A DNA stretch of 64,000 nt from Eucommia ulmoides (GCA_016647705.1 CM028333.1:28308743-28372742); one strand, 5' to 3'; counted from the first letter of the stretch, positions 46,690 to 58,869 are shown. Numbers and translations: made by a program. The notes: generated by a model not told the origin, from the letters alone.

Positions 46690-47987
46690 TGACAGGTTGA
46701 AAATACCTATCTACTTCTATGCCGAATTTGATAGTTTTCGAGTATTTTAGTAATATTTTATTGCGTTTTTGTTTGTTTTTATGTAAATCAAGTGTAGGGA
46801 CATAAACGAGCAATAAACAAGCAAAACGGTAGGAAAGTGGTGGAAAAACGATGAAAAGAAACATGGTTTCAAAATAGCAAACCCATCACCGCAACGGTTA
46901 TTCACCATTGCGGCAGTGAAAGTCCAGAGAGTTTAGGGCTATCTTCACCGCCGCAATGGTGAAGTTAGCCAACATACCCACCACCGCAGCAGTGAACCAC
47001 CACCACAGTGGTCACTCTACACAAATTTTAGATATTTTTTAGATATTTGGAGCCTTGTATTTAATCCACTTGTTCTCTCATTTGCAAAAGAGACGTTCCA
47101 CACTTGATCTTAAGCATTTCTTGAGAGCTCAAAGAGAAGATTCAACATTTGGAGAAGAGAAAGCATTTCAGGACCGATCTTTGGCAACAGTGGAACACTT
47201 CACTCTAAGATTTTATCGTTCTTCCTTTGTTTCTATCTTTGTAACTTAACTTTTCATATCAAATGAGGATGAATCCTTCTTGTTTTAATGTTTCTATGGC
47301 TATGATCATGGTAGGCTAGATAAATATTATCTAAGGATTGATGTAATTCATGTAAATACACGTTTGATTAAATATATGTTTCTTTAACAGTTGTTTGTCT
47401 AAATCCGATTGTGTTTACCATTTTACTACAATCTTGATATGTTTGTTAAGGTATTAAGGTTGGTTTTGAGAATACGGGGTTGGCACTCGGGAGACGTAAT
47501 CCTAGATTCAGACTAGGATTAAGTACATCACGATGATCTAACGACCCGGGAGAGTGTTAGAAAATGTGCAATCCATGAGGTTAGGTCAAGACTCATGTGA
47601 CTAAGGGTCATATAGACTTTGAGTATTTACTCACTTTACACTCGAGAGAAGTAGTGAGCGAGCTTAAGATACCGAGATTATCGGATAGGATAAACGCCGT
47701 TATTGTTAACTAAACGAAGTCAAACATGTATTAAGTGAATGAAATCAATCCTTAGGTAATTCATTTAATTATAATTAACCCAATAGTTTTTAGTTTAACT
47801 CAGTTTTTAATTATTTGAACTCAAACATTTCTTGTACCGTTGAGATAATATAAGACTATGCAAATTGCAGTATTCAATTAATCAAACACGTTTTCCAAAG
47901 GACGATATCCGATCGAAAGGTCTACTATATTAAAACTTGACCTTGTGCACTTGCGAGTAAATTAAGGCGTGAAAAAAGTCATGTTCA
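46690..47987 (+). repeat. 3' LTR of the large Athila-like element
   Basis: It starts TGACAGGTTGAAAATACC and ends AAAGTCATGTTCA. It pairs with 30,652-32,000. In the first 200 bases I count about 20 differences, mostly transitions. Hairpin array at 46,884-47,010. Confidence 0.92.
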
Positions 47988-47992
47988 CATCC

Positions 47993-48840
47993 ACATTATA
48001 CCAAAGATGATACCCTATAAGACTAAATAGAGGGAGCTTGTAGGGATGTCTAGCCGCGCTGGTTTATCCGCTAGGACTAGTATTGAAATCACCTCACTTG
48101 GGCCACTGACTTAAGACGACTGTACTTATGTGACACCGGAGGTCTAAAGATTTGGGAAGCGAGTCATTCTACGATGCATTAGTCGAATGCTAAGAGCCTC
48201 ATAGGTTTAGATATTTTTTTAACCTTTATAAAACACTATAATGTAGGACATGGAAAGAAAATTTCAGTTGTTACATAATTTATGTGTAGAATGCTTAAGA
48301 GTTTGGAACCCAAAAGTTAAAATCCTTAAACTCGATAAAGATCTAGCCCACAAAAAAAAAAAAAAAAAAAAGAGAATTCCATCTTCTTCCAAAAAATTTC
48401 ATTAAGTTGTTTTGGTATAAAAAGAAATATATTTTTCTAAATTTCCAAACACAAACCATAGAAGTAAATGGAAATCCCCACTTTGTCTTCACTCTATCAA
48501 ACTCAAGGATATCATACTTGAGTGGGCCCAAATTACCCTCTTGAAATTTATATTTATTTAATTCTTTGTCTAAGTAAGAGTTCAAAATTAAACGAAATAT
48601 TTTGATATTTGATAGTGAGCTCAATCCTAAGTACGATAGAAATTTCCATTAGTTTCAAAATTTATAGTTGCAACTATATTAAACAACTCTAGATGGAAGA
48701 CTCAAGGTATAAAATTTTGAAATAAATAGAAATTGCCTTTGGCTCATCATAGTATTTTCACATAAGGATCAATATCAAATCTCCAAAGGTTTCTTGAACC
48801 CGAACTCTGCTTAGTTGTACTAATAAAAATGTTTCAAGAT
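47993..48840 (+). other. Leader of the second Tat-like unit, continued
   Basis: It continues the sequence left of 30,652; GCATTACA lies at the junction as in the first Tat-like leader near 4,396. A poly-A run lies at 48,351-48,371. The minus-strand open frame 48,343-48,624 is not recognised. No other feature is visible. Confidence 0.5.
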
Positions 48841-49842
48841 GGAAATAAATTGCTCCCTGGAAAGCAAACCCAACATCTCGTTCCCCGACCTACACACACA
48901 CCTGTGCCTGCCAACTCAATCAAATGGAAGACGTCGAGGAAGGATCACAAGGATTTCCAAATTTATCAAAGTTGAGTTGAGAAGTTGTCGCACTCAAGTC
49001 ATCCATTGGACGGATAACCGAGTTGCTTTAGGAAATTAGGCAGAGTTTGCAGGTTCCCTTGTCTCTCTTTCGAGGCCTCGAGGTGGCAAAGCCCTTGTCA
49101 TCTTAGACCCTTTCTCTTACTGACACTCTGAATCATGTATCGAGAGAGACTCATCCACCGGCACTCATTGAGGCTATAGATCCTAATGTAATTCCAAGGA
49201 TGGCAAACCCATGTGCTATCCTGGTGACCACAATACTAATCCAATCAAACTTGCAGGGCCTTTATCTAGGCCCAAGCTCTCTAGTGATGCCCGAATTGAT
49301 TGAGAGAATTGATAAAGAAGTTAAAAGAGCAGTATGAGATAACTTCTTTACTGACCGAAAAACTATAGCAAATGGTGTTTGAACTTAGAGGTCAAGAAGG
49401 GAGATTCCTCAATAGACGCTAAGTATGTAAGGTTGTCCGCATTGCCCCAGGTTAGGTTCTTGAAGAATTTTATCAGGGTATGATGAATCAGGGTGTCAGG
49501 ATTGGCACATTAAGCACTACAAGAATGAGATTGACGCTTACATTCTGAATGAAGGCCTCATAATTTAATTTTACCAACAACTAGGTGGGACGGCAACCCA
49601 ATGGTATGGAACCCTAGACCGAACCAAGATTAAGATGTTTCTCAACGTCGTGGAGGTCTTTTGTGAACAATAAGGGTACAATTGGGAAAAAAAATTCGAT
49701 AAGATCTCTCTACAGACTTTGACCCAAAAAATGGAAAGACATTTGGAGAGTTCGCTATTAGATAGAGAGACAAGGCCAAGTAGTGTTGCCTATGAAAAAT
49801 TGGAGATGGTACGGATGTTCGTCCCAGCACAACGATGTGTGT
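48841..49842 (+). pseudogene. gag remnant of the second Tat-like unit
   Basis: The 49,480-49,640 stretch matches Tat-branch gag, as at 5,840-6,010: HYKNEIDAYILNEGLII, then a GTATQWYGTLDR segment corresponding to EPAARWYL in the first element. The N-terminal part (49,150-49,330) encodes a PELIERIDKEVKRA-like stretch common in this family. It passes abruptly into LTR sequence at about 49,843, so pol is absent here. Broken. Confidence 0.7.
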
Positions 49843-49965
49843 AGTTGGACTCCTTTGTGTATACAATGAGAAACCATTATAAATAAATTTGATTTTGCAT
49901 AACATTATCTAATTTTGTTGAAATTCTTCCAAAAAAAATATCTAATTTTGTTGAAATAAAATTTA

Positions 49966-50920
49966 GGGAAAATTACATTTTAAACCCGTCATGTATTGAC
50001 ACTTTCTAATTGGTCCCTCTCCGTTTGAGCGTTTCAATTTAAACCCTCTAGGTATCAATATGTTTCTATTCGGTCCTTCCGTCAAAAAATCTGTTAAAAT
50101 TAATAGAATAGAAGAGTAAAATCGTCATTTTACACATTTTTCAATTTTTTAATGATTTTTCCTTTTTTTCCCTACATTTCTCTCTCTCTACCGCTCAATT
50201 CTCTCTCTTTCTCCCTCCTCCCTCCCTCTCTCATTCCTTCTCTTTTTATTTCTCCTTTCTTTCTCTTTTCTCTCTCTCTCTCTCCCTCTCTCTCTCCCCG
50301 CCGACCCGAACAGGGGGTGTTTTCACCCCTTGTTTCGAGGGTATTTTCACCCCCAAAACAGGGGGTGAACCACTCCCTGTTGAAGGGGGTGAAAATACCC
50401 CCTTCAACAGAGGGTGATACACCCCCTATTGAAAGGGGTGAAAATACCCTTGCATGGGGGTGGTTTCACCCCCTATTTCGGGGTGGTTCACCTTGTTTGT
50501 TACGGGGGTGGTTCCACCCCCAAATAGGGGGTGAACCACCCATGTTTCGGGGGTGATTCCACCCCCTGTTGCCACCCCCCATAACAGGGGGTGGTTCCGG
50601 CCGGCAGGGAGATGGAGGAATAGAAAGAGAGAGAGAGAGAGAGAGAGAGATGGGAAAGGAGGAAGAGAGAGAGAGAGGAAAGGAGGAAGAGAGAGAGTGT
50701 GTCTTGAGCGGGAGAGAGAAACAGATGGGTCAAAGAAAAAAAATGAAATAATATAAAATAACGATTTTGCCCCACATTTGTTAGTTTGTATGGTTTTTTT
50801 GACAGAATAACCAAATAAAAATGTGCTGATACATAGAAGGTTTAAAATGAAACGCTCAAACAGAAAGGGACCAATTAGAAAAGTGTCAATACTTGGAGGG
50901 TTTAAAATATAATTTCCCCT
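49966..50920. mobile_element. Foldback-type DNA element with long inverted ends
   Basis: Inverted ends of about 130 bases (left AGGGAAAATTACATTTTAAA, right complement AGGGGAAATTATATTTTAAA) are flanked by a 7-bp AAAATTT duplication (49,959-49,965 and 50,921-50,927). The arms extend inward as TC-rich on the left (50,170-50,300) and GA-rich on the right (50,620-50,710), so most of the 955 bp can fold back. The centre (50,306-50,600) is an array of GGGGGTG/CACCCCC hairpins. No transposase. Superfamily unresolved; Mutator-like is possible. Confidence 0.8.
50306..50600. repeat. GGGGGTG/CACCCCC hairpin array
   Basis: A dozen or so short units such as GGGGGTGAAAATACCCCC and GGGGGTGGTTCCACCCCC, partly tandem, with TTGTTT/AACAG linkers. 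It forms the loop of the foldback element and is far more GC-rich than its surroundings. Confidence 0.85.
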
Positions 50921-52117
50921 AAAATTTAATGACTTGTAGCTTATTTCTGTTTATATGTTTGTTGGTATTATTTAGTTCTTTTTATCATTATTGTTGTTAT
51001 CACAAAAAAAAAATAAATAAATAAATAAATAAATAAATGAGAAAAATGTGATTTCGATTTTGTTTCCCTTTAAATTTCTAAATTGGATTAGTTTCGTATT
51101 TCTTTTTAATAAAATGGATTAAACCTCAATTAAGGTAGAATTTTCTATACTATTATTCTTGATTTTTTAAATAGGCTAAAATTTTAAAATAATGAGTTTA
51201 GCAATGCACTTCTCTTAGTTGGATTTTAAGTTAGATTAAAAAAAAAAAAAAAAAAATCATATCATTTTCCTCTAAAAAAAAAAAACATTATGTTTGCTTC
51301 TATAAAAAAAACTATGTTTTTCCTTGAATCAATATAAAACAAATCATGTTTGTTTAAACTATGTTTCTCTAAAAATCACATTTTAATCTCTAACTCTGCC
51401 CTTCATAAAACCTTGTGACCGAGTTCGCATCTTTATATTTTTTTATACACCAAGATCATGTCATAATGCATGCGTCTAAGATATCCATTCGTTTTTACGT
51501 TTAAGATAATTTACCAATATAATCTATCCAAAAGATCCCACATATCGAACTCCTCCCGAGAATCATAATTTTCAATTTCAAACATAGTTGAAAAGCCGTT
51601 ATACCCAGAGACATTTAAAAATAAAAAAATATATCTTCAAAAATTAAAAAATGTTCCAATCCATAAAAAAAAAAAAAATTAAAAAATTAAAAAATTAAAA
51701 ATCATTTTCCTACTCTCAATAATTTCAAAGTTTTTCATCGATAAAAGTCAAAAACACTTGGATTAAATTAATTCAAATTTCATTCGATAGAAGTACCATC
51801 TTGGGACAGATGTCTTGAAGTACCTAACACCTTCTTTGAGCATAACTAACCCCCAAATTTATTAATCTTCTTGGCTAGACTAGTTTGGAATCAATTTTTG
51901 GGTCATTTCAAAATAAAAGACATTTATAAGAATCACGGTGATCTAACACGCCAATTCAACTTAATATTAGGTGATAACTCTTTTTCTTTAATATTCGACC
52001 TAAACTACTTTTCAAAAACCCAACGCATTCAAAACGCCATCTTCTTTTTCAATAAATAAGATTTCAAAAAAAAAAAAAAATTCAAACAATATATGCCTAC
52101 TAAATAATAGTATCTTT

Positions 52118-52271
52118 TTCAAAACGGGTATGTCAAGCAACTACATAACCCTTTGAAAAGAATCAATTAATTCAAATCAAATGCCAATATTGACTTCAAA
52201 ATGGGTACGTCCAGCAACTACATAACCCTTTTAAAAGAATCAATTAATTCAAATCAAATGCCAATATTGGC
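52118..52271. repeat. 77-bp tandem duplication across the LTR/leader border
   Basis: Units 52,118-52,194 and 52,195-52,271 begin TTCAAAA and include the LTR end, the primer-like AGCAACTACATAACC and CAATTAATTCAAATCAAATG. They differ at only a few sites. Confidence 0.88.
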
Positions 52272-53990
52272 TAATAAGCAAATAGTTTAGGTATATTACT
52301 TGAAATATTTGCCTAAGGTTTTGATGGTATTGATTTTGACTTCGGTTTCTTGCTGTGGAGATGATCATTTTTAAAAAAAAAAAAAAAACATGTATCATTG
52401 TATCTAATACCTCATAAAAAAATTATGTATAGTTTGAGTTCAATTGTTGAATTTTTGTTTCACAAAAACGAATTCTGGAATTGTGGCTTAACATTAAAAG
52501 GAACATTGCCATCTTCTCTTCAACAAAAATGTACCAACTATCTTTCAATCACCATTTGTTTTCAAAATAGGTACACAACCTTACTAAGAGAGGAATCAGT
52601 GTGAGGTCTTCTTCAATTTCTCCTTATATCTTTCATTAATAGAACAACTATAACTTTCTTTAAAATAATATTTTAATAATTTTTTTATTCTATAAAAAAA
52701 ATAAAATATTTTAATCACCAACTAAAAATATTTCATTAAAATAAATAGTCAAATATAACTTATATAAATCTAAAGAAAAAAAAAATCATGAATAATCAAC
52801 CACATATTACAACCACCAACGAATACTTAAATACTTCCAAATCCAAATACTTAATTAACATAAAAATCATAATTCAAGTTTAAAAAATGTTAAATTCAAA
52901 ATTCCATTAAATTCAAATAAATCATAATTTTTTCGCATTCATTTTTATCCAATTGATTCTAACTTGTTCGAGCTTTTGAACTAACGTCATCTATTACTCT
53001 CAATGTGACTGATTCTCACAAAAGATGCTTAGAGCCACAACATATAAGGTACATCCATTTGGAGCATTACCATGCTATCCAAAGCTCCATTACACTCTTC
53101 TATTAGAATGTCCATACAATTTTTCAAATGTTTGCAAAACATCTTGTAGTTGGTTATCGATATCCTCATAGTACATCTTCTTGTGATGCTTAGCTTTTGA
53201 GAACACATCTTTTGTTGAAGATGAAGGTATAAAATCACACTCTAGGTCAATTTGTACTCATCAAATAGATTGAGAAGTTTATGAGTATAAGACATCCTCG
53301 GGAGGCAACCATATCCTAGAGAGGTCACATGATTCTTCCCTTGTCGTTGTTATACCATCCAATTATTTCTTTATCTCATCAGAATACTATAGACCAACAA
53401 ATAAAAATTGTTTTGCTTCGAGATTATCCTGTAAGGCATCACATTTTAATTTATAATTTATTGTTTCATCATAAAATTTAAATATATATTTGGTAAATAA
53501 TGTTACCTTTAAGTGTATGTTCCATTTGTCGACCCTCCAATTCTTTTTGTTTGTCACTAGATCATCTCCGTGACTTGTACTTTTCATTAATATTGTCTAT
53601 TTTTAACATTTCTTCTTCGAATTGTTCTATTGATTTTTTATTTGTTTTTTGAGTTTGGGAAAAAAAAATTCCTCAACAATCATGTTGACCCTATATATTT
53701 TAATGAACCAATTAACGTTGATGTTCTGAGGAACTAATGCATTTATCGAGTATTTTAGATTTTAGTTCATGTGCTTCAATGAAAAAAAATATTATAAAGA
53801 GATATGATAAAGAATAAGATGGTTGCGATGAAGATACTAAAGATTTTTTAGCAAGAATATTTTGTTGAGCATGAAGATGTGTCTTCTTTTTTTTTTTTTT
53901 TTATATTTATGGGTGAAAAAACTCAACTCTTCTTGAACTCTTAATGATACCCGATTAGCATCACGCATGACACTAGAAAATTATTTGGAA
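52272..53990. other. Unassigned AT-rich stretch
   Basis: Mostly AT-rich with homopolymer runs. 52,930-53,640 is less biased and on the minus strand gives three open stretches (53,387-53,587 among them) that could be parts of a decayed coding sequence. I could not assign a family. No terminal repeats are visible. Confidence 0.35.
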
Positions 53991-54079
53991 TATTTTTTAA
54001 TATGGTAAGAAATGATAAATTTAAGTGTCTAAATAATTTTTCAAAAATCTTGAACAATAAAAAGTTTATAAATAAGGAA

Positions 54080-55560
54080 AATTGGATTTTTGGCCTGAAC
54101 GGTCGACCGCTAGATGAACTGGTCGACCGAATGATTCACGATAGTGGGTTTGGGGGTTTTAGGATAATCAATCGATTGAAAGTTTGAACAATTGATTCAA
54201 GGCCTAAAATAGTCAATCTCTTGGTCAATCGATCAGTGTCCAACAACTAAAAATCTAGACGTTGAGGGTCAATCGATCGAGCGCAAAATGAATCGGTCAA
54301 CTGAAGTGGCAATTTTCGGATATTTGACCAGAATATTTTTAAAAGATTCATGGATTTGAATGTTAGAATATTATATTTTAATGGATTTTGACTATATTTC
54401 ATAGATGTCTATATATTACATAAAGATCTTATGATTTAATCAATGTATTACTTGATTTCGTGATTTATACCGGTCAAACTTCTTTATATTCTTTGGGGGT
54501 TTAAATCAAAATCTTTTGGGGGTTAAATTGAATGCTTTAAATATATCTAATTTAAATATATTTGATATATGGGGTTTATATATTCTATTTTTAGGCATAT
54601 CTTTCAAAATATAGTCGTTATAGACAATGTTTGTGAATTTCATCTTTCAATCTATCAAGAATTAAAGACCAAATTATATTTTTGAAAACGAAAGTATATT
54701 TTTCTGGAATATATTTTTGAGAGAAAGTTTTGAAGAAATTCGTGATCGAAAATATTTTTACAAATTAAAACTCTAGGTTTGATACTACATTGTTGTTATA
54801 CATTTTTCTGAAGGAAATCCCGGTGAAATCTCTCTAATTATTTTTGCTTGCTCATATTAATTGTGCTAGTCTTGTTTTATATATCTTGAGAATTTGAGCT
54901 TGTTATTTTTGTGATTGAAAATCATTTTTATAAAATATACTAAAAATCTATAAAATGATTTTTTTGTAAATCTAATATTTATAAATAGCGTGCTTGAATT
55001 GCGATAAACTCATATTTATTTTCTCACATAATTTTATCACTAGCCTATCAGGACATTAATTGAGTTTAAGTTTGAATTGAGCTTATAAAAGATCATGTGA
55101 GAAGAAATTGTTATATATATATATATATATATATATTTGCATTTGTGGATTATAGCTTAGACCTAAGCGTACTTGGTCTAAGTGAGAGCGGATTAAGCAT
55201 AAAGAAATGTTGCCTAATCAGGGTTAATCTTCAACTTGGGAAAAAGATAGGGTTTGTCTTTAGTATGAAAAAAAAAAAAAGATGGGTTTGATTATGAGTC
55301 TGCAAAAGAATTAGGTTAGTCTTCAATCTGGTAAAAAGATTGTAAAGGTTTAATTTGAGCTTAAAAAAAATTAGGTTAATCCTGCCCTGTGAAAAGGATT
55401 GTAAAAAAAAAAAAATTCCTACCTGGGAAAGAGATTGTGTTTATTGAATTGTGAATTCCCTGTGGGAGCTCAGGGAAAAGGACGTAGGTAAGAGTAGCAT
55501 GTCGAACCTCTATAAATTTTGTGTCAATTTCTCTATCCTTTATCTATTTGGTTGTGCATT
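54080..55560 (+). repeat. Decayed LTR-like fragment
   Basis: GGTCGACCG and GGTCAATCGATC motifs (54,088-54,300) recall the GTCGAC minisatellite of the TGTTGG-type LTRs. Near the right end are repeated TTAGGTTAATCTTCAA...GGGAAAAAGAT phrases, then CTCAGGGAAAAGGACGTAGG and AACCTCTATAAATTTTGTGT, a pattern I associate with some plant Ty1/copia LTR ends. Borders cannot be set. An AT dinucleotide run lies at 55,113-55,135. Confidence 0.35.
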
Positions 55561-55583
55561 TAATTCATTCATATTTCCGCTAT

Positions 55584-57673
55584 TGTAGACACGACATTTT
55601 GACCGTTCCGCAAAAATATTTATGTTTTTTTTTTTTTTTTTGTATTCAGAAAATACAAAATAGAAAATAAAAAAGGAAAAAAAATGGAAAAATGGGGAAA
55701 AAAATTGAAATAAAAAAATGGAAATAAAAAATGGAAGAAAATAAAATAGGAAAAAGCTTTGGGAGGGAGAGCGAAGAAGATGAGAGAGAGAGAGAGAGAG
55801 ATTAGAAGAGGAAAAGAGGGGTGGGCCTGCCTCTTCCAACTAAGAAAGAAGGAGAATAGAGAAGAGAGAGAAAGGGGGGATTGTGGGCTACCCCCCTTTG
55901 GTCAGCCAAGTGTGATAGGGAGAAAGGTAAAAGAGAAAAGACAAATAGAGAGGTCCCCCTCCATGCTTTGTCAACGCCTTAAGACCAAAAGTAGGGAGAA
56001 AGTGGCGGGTCTTTTTTAGCCAAGTGTTAGTCGCTGGAAAAGTCAGTGATTTCACGATTGCGATTGCAAACAGCGTCGAAGGGGTGAATTATTGCTATTG
56101 CGATTGCGAACGGTTGCAATTATGATAGTGGTGAACGATTGTGATTGCAAACGGTTGCCATTGCGACGACGAACACTATGGTTGGTATTCCGTCGTCGTC
56201 TTTCTTCGTTCTTCTTCTTTGATCTTTCGTCGTCTAGGATTCTTCGTCGGCGTTCGTAATCGCAATCGTTCGTTCCATTTTTGTAATTGTTCTTCCTTTT
56301 TCGCAATCGCAATCCGTTCATTCCGTCGTCTAGGGTTCCGATTCCTGTTTTTGATTTCGCAATCACAATCAATTTCTGTTTTTTATTCCAATTTAGGGTT
56401 CGTGGTTTTTGTTCTCAGTGTTGCAATCACAATCGCAATCGATTCCTGTTCTCAGTGTTCTTAGGGTTCGTGGTCTTTTATTTTGATTTAGGGTTCGTTG
56501 TTTTTGTTCTGATTCCTGTTTTTGTTCTCAGTGTGGCAATGGTTTTTTTGTTCTACGGTGGGTAATGTTGTCTAATTTATCCAAACAAGAAGATTTGTAA
56601 ATGATGGGATTTGAAAATCCTGAATTTCGAAATCCCATCATTTTACAAATCTCTTGAATTTGTCAAATTCCTTAACCAAACGCAACCTGAGGGAATTTCA
56701 AATCGGAATTTCTTTAAATTAATTTGGCAAACTTAAAATAAACATTACTTTCATCCATCTAATATATTTATTTCTTATATCATTTAAACATCATGTTTAA
56801 TACATTTTCACCACTTACATCTTTTTTATAATTCATACATATAGGTTTTTTTCAAATTCATAATTCATACTATTTCTTCACATTTAGTCACGACATGTGC
56901 ACCACTTATATTTTTATATATTAAATAATTAAATCCTTTCCACATATAATCACGTTAATTCGCATAGTATTTCCTATTTAATTCTCATATTCATATCATT
57001 TTACATTGACATATTTAAATTAAACCCTTTAGTTTTTTAGGTCACTTTGCATAAAAAATAGAATTCATATAATATTAATTTTTACATTCATATTTTCATT
57101 CTTATTCACCTATTTTAGTTTTCATATTTAAATTAAAGAAATCTTTCAAAAACATACATAAAACCTCCCGGGGATCATCCTTATCGAATCCTTAATATTT
57201 GATAAGCGGTCATACCATGGGAATATTCTCAAAAATACAAAAACTTGTCCCACCTTATTTTTGAAAATACCAAAAAGATTTCATAAGAAGAAAATGATTT
57301 CAAAATAAAATAAAATGTTCGGACTAAACTAATTGAACTTAAATGGATATAAGGTACCGTCTTCGAACGGGCGTCTTGGGGTGCTTAACATCTTCCCCGA
57401 GCGTAACCGACCTTCGAGTCTTTATATGAATCTTTGGTTTGACCATATTTTTTTTTTTTTTTTGAGTCAATTTCTACTAAGGCTTTTTAAAATTTATTTT
57501 CTAAAATTCGGTAACCTAGCACACTATTTAAATCTAATGTTAGGTGACGATTCCTTATTTTTAAAGGCATCCTAAGTACTTTTTTTAGAAAACTGATGTA
57601 TTTAAAAATCACTTCTCTTTTAAGCTATTTATTATTTTATATTCTTTTCCTCCCAAAAAATCGAGGCGTGTCA
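55584..57673 (+). repeat. Tat-like solo LTR
   Basis: It starts TGTAGACACGACATTTTGAC, like the LTR at 531, and ends AGGCGTGTCA. The flanks GCTAT (55,579-55,583) and ACTAT (57,674-57,678) are a 5-bp duplication with one change. The end part from 57,345 (GGTACCGTCTTCGAACGGG, then TGGGGTGCTTAACATC) aligns with the other Tat-like LTR ends. No primer site or internal region follows. It contains a simple-repeat insert at about 56,050-56,690 and GA-rich low complexity at 55,760-55,890. Confidence 0.78.
56050..56687. mobile_element. MITE-like insert with CGCAATCG repeats
   Basis: The right terminus in complement reads GGTTGCGTTTGGTTAAGG, like the Harbinger-type MITE ends at 29,570 and 60,342. The interior has CGATTGCGATTGC repeats and CGTCGTC runs, as in those MITEs. 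The left terminus was not found. An imperfect inverted repeat lies at 56,591-56,652 (arms start AGATTTGTAAATGATGGG). No transposase. Confidence 0.5.
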
Positions 57674-57689
57674 ACTATATAATAAGATA

Positions 57690-57802
57690 ATAATCGGTCA
57701 AGGAATTTAAAGTGATTTAATTGTTTATTTGTTTAAGTTATTTGATCAATTTTTTAAATTACCCAATTCACCCCCCTTGTTGGGTAGATCTTTGGGACAA
57801 CA
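57690..57802 (-). repeat. Tip of a third TGTTGG-type LTR, minus strand
   Basis: The minus strand from 57,802 reads TGTTGTCCCAAAG, then ACCCAACAAGGGGGGTGAAT, the same start as at 13,626 and 39,851. Only about 110 bases are recognisable. Confidence 0.6.
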
Positions 57803-58865
57803 ATTTTTTTTCCCTATACTATCCTATGATTCTTTCTGAAGACTCCCACTAGATTTCTTGTTTTGATTAGCCTATTCAAGACACAAATTCCAAGGGAAAA
57901 AAAATTATATAGGCTCGGATCCTTCCAATTCTCTCTACTAGCATTATTAGTTAACAAACCAACAACAAGAAGCAATAGAAATGCCATGAACACAATGTTG
58001 TTACTAATGTCATGAACACTTACGAAAAAATTTGAACTACTCCTAACTGATTTAGAATACCTAAAGCAATGAAATGAATGGATCTATGTAAGAATACCTA
58101 AAGCAATGAAATGAATGGATCGATGTAAGAATTCAGACAATCCATTTGATTTCTATTTCCCCAAATAGAAGTTGTACAAATAAGTGATAGAAGATAATTT
58201 AATCGAATCCCAGACTACTTTATAAAAATCGTTATTTTACAAAATTCAAAACAAACTTACATTGTATTTTGAAGTGTTCATATACAATTTTGGAAAATAC
58301 CAATCTCTTAGTTAACTTGGAAATTGGGAACAATGAAAACCAATTTTTGAGAGAGATGGAGAGAGAAATCTAAACAAACAGAAACACACCCAATGGAACA
58401 AAAAATTAAACAAAAATCTGAAATAAAAATCAAAATTTAAAATAAAAATGGAATCAAACACAAACCGAATCAAAAGAGCTGAAGAATGAGAAATAAATTC
58501 TACAACAGAAATCAAACATGAGCTGAAACCGGAGAAAGAGAGAGAAATAACTTACTGACGACAATGGAGACTGAACGAAATTAGAGGAGATGAAGAAATA
58601 ACTGGAGTTGGAGATGAAATCGAACATCTAGACAAAAGCAAATTCAATTTCAAAAATCGATTTTGAATCCTAGAACAAATATGAGTATGCTCAAGCTTAG
58701 AACGAAATTGAAATCCTTTGCGCACTGAATGAAATTGAAATCGAACTTCTAGTTCTCATCGTAGATTCTCTTCTCCGCTCTCTTTCTCTCAAATAGCACC
58801 TCTGTTGAAGACCACCTAACTCTTTTTGCCAAAAGCAAGAGTTTTTTATAAACAAAATTAGCCAA
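57803..58865. other. Unassigned stretch with one tandem duplication
   Basis: No gene or element border seen. A 37-bp tandem duplication lies at 58,054-58,127 (units start AGAATACCTAAAGCAATG, one difference). 58,400-58,790 is rich in AAAATCAAA and GAAATCGAA phrases, reminiscent of the MITE interiors. Confidence 0.4.
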
Positions 58866-58869
58866 GAGG

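Larger units (their letters stand above)
30652..47987 (+). mobile_element. Large Athila-like retrotransposon fossil, nested
   Basis: The parts appear in order: 5' LTR (30,652-32,000), primer site (32,007-32,024), gag, protease, RT, RNase H, integrase, spacer with hairpin array, env-like region, internal purine tract, 3' non-coding region, PPT (46,675-46,689) and 3' LTR (46,690-47,987). The flanks CACCC (30,647-30,651) and CATCC (47,988-47,992) are a 5-bp duplication with one change. Three later insertions sit inside (35,372-36,805, 39,851-41,957, 43,813-45,346); without them the length is about 12.3 kb, normal for Athila. The coding regions are broken, with roughly ten or more breaks. The LTRs look about 90% identical over the first 200 bases, suggesting a few million years. 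Confidence 0.92.
49843..52135 (+). repeat. Tat-like LTR, right copy of the second unit
   Basis: From TAGTTGGACTCCTTTGTG onward it aligns with 28,025-29,382, interrupted by the foldback element at 49,966-50,920. It ends GGTATGTCA at 52,135 and is followed by AGCAACTACATAACC, which resembles the GGCGACTCCA primer region, then leader-like AATTAATTCAAA. It therefore looks like an LTR followed by its own leader rather than a clean 3' LTR. Confidence 0.65.

Noticed and set aside
50152-50814. Proline- and glycine-rich open frames
   Set aside because: They arise from the TC/GA tracts and CACCCCC hairpins of the foldback element.
55759-56019. 86-residue host gene candidate
   Set aside because: It lies inside a solo LTR in GA-rich low-complexity sequence and has no recognisable domain.
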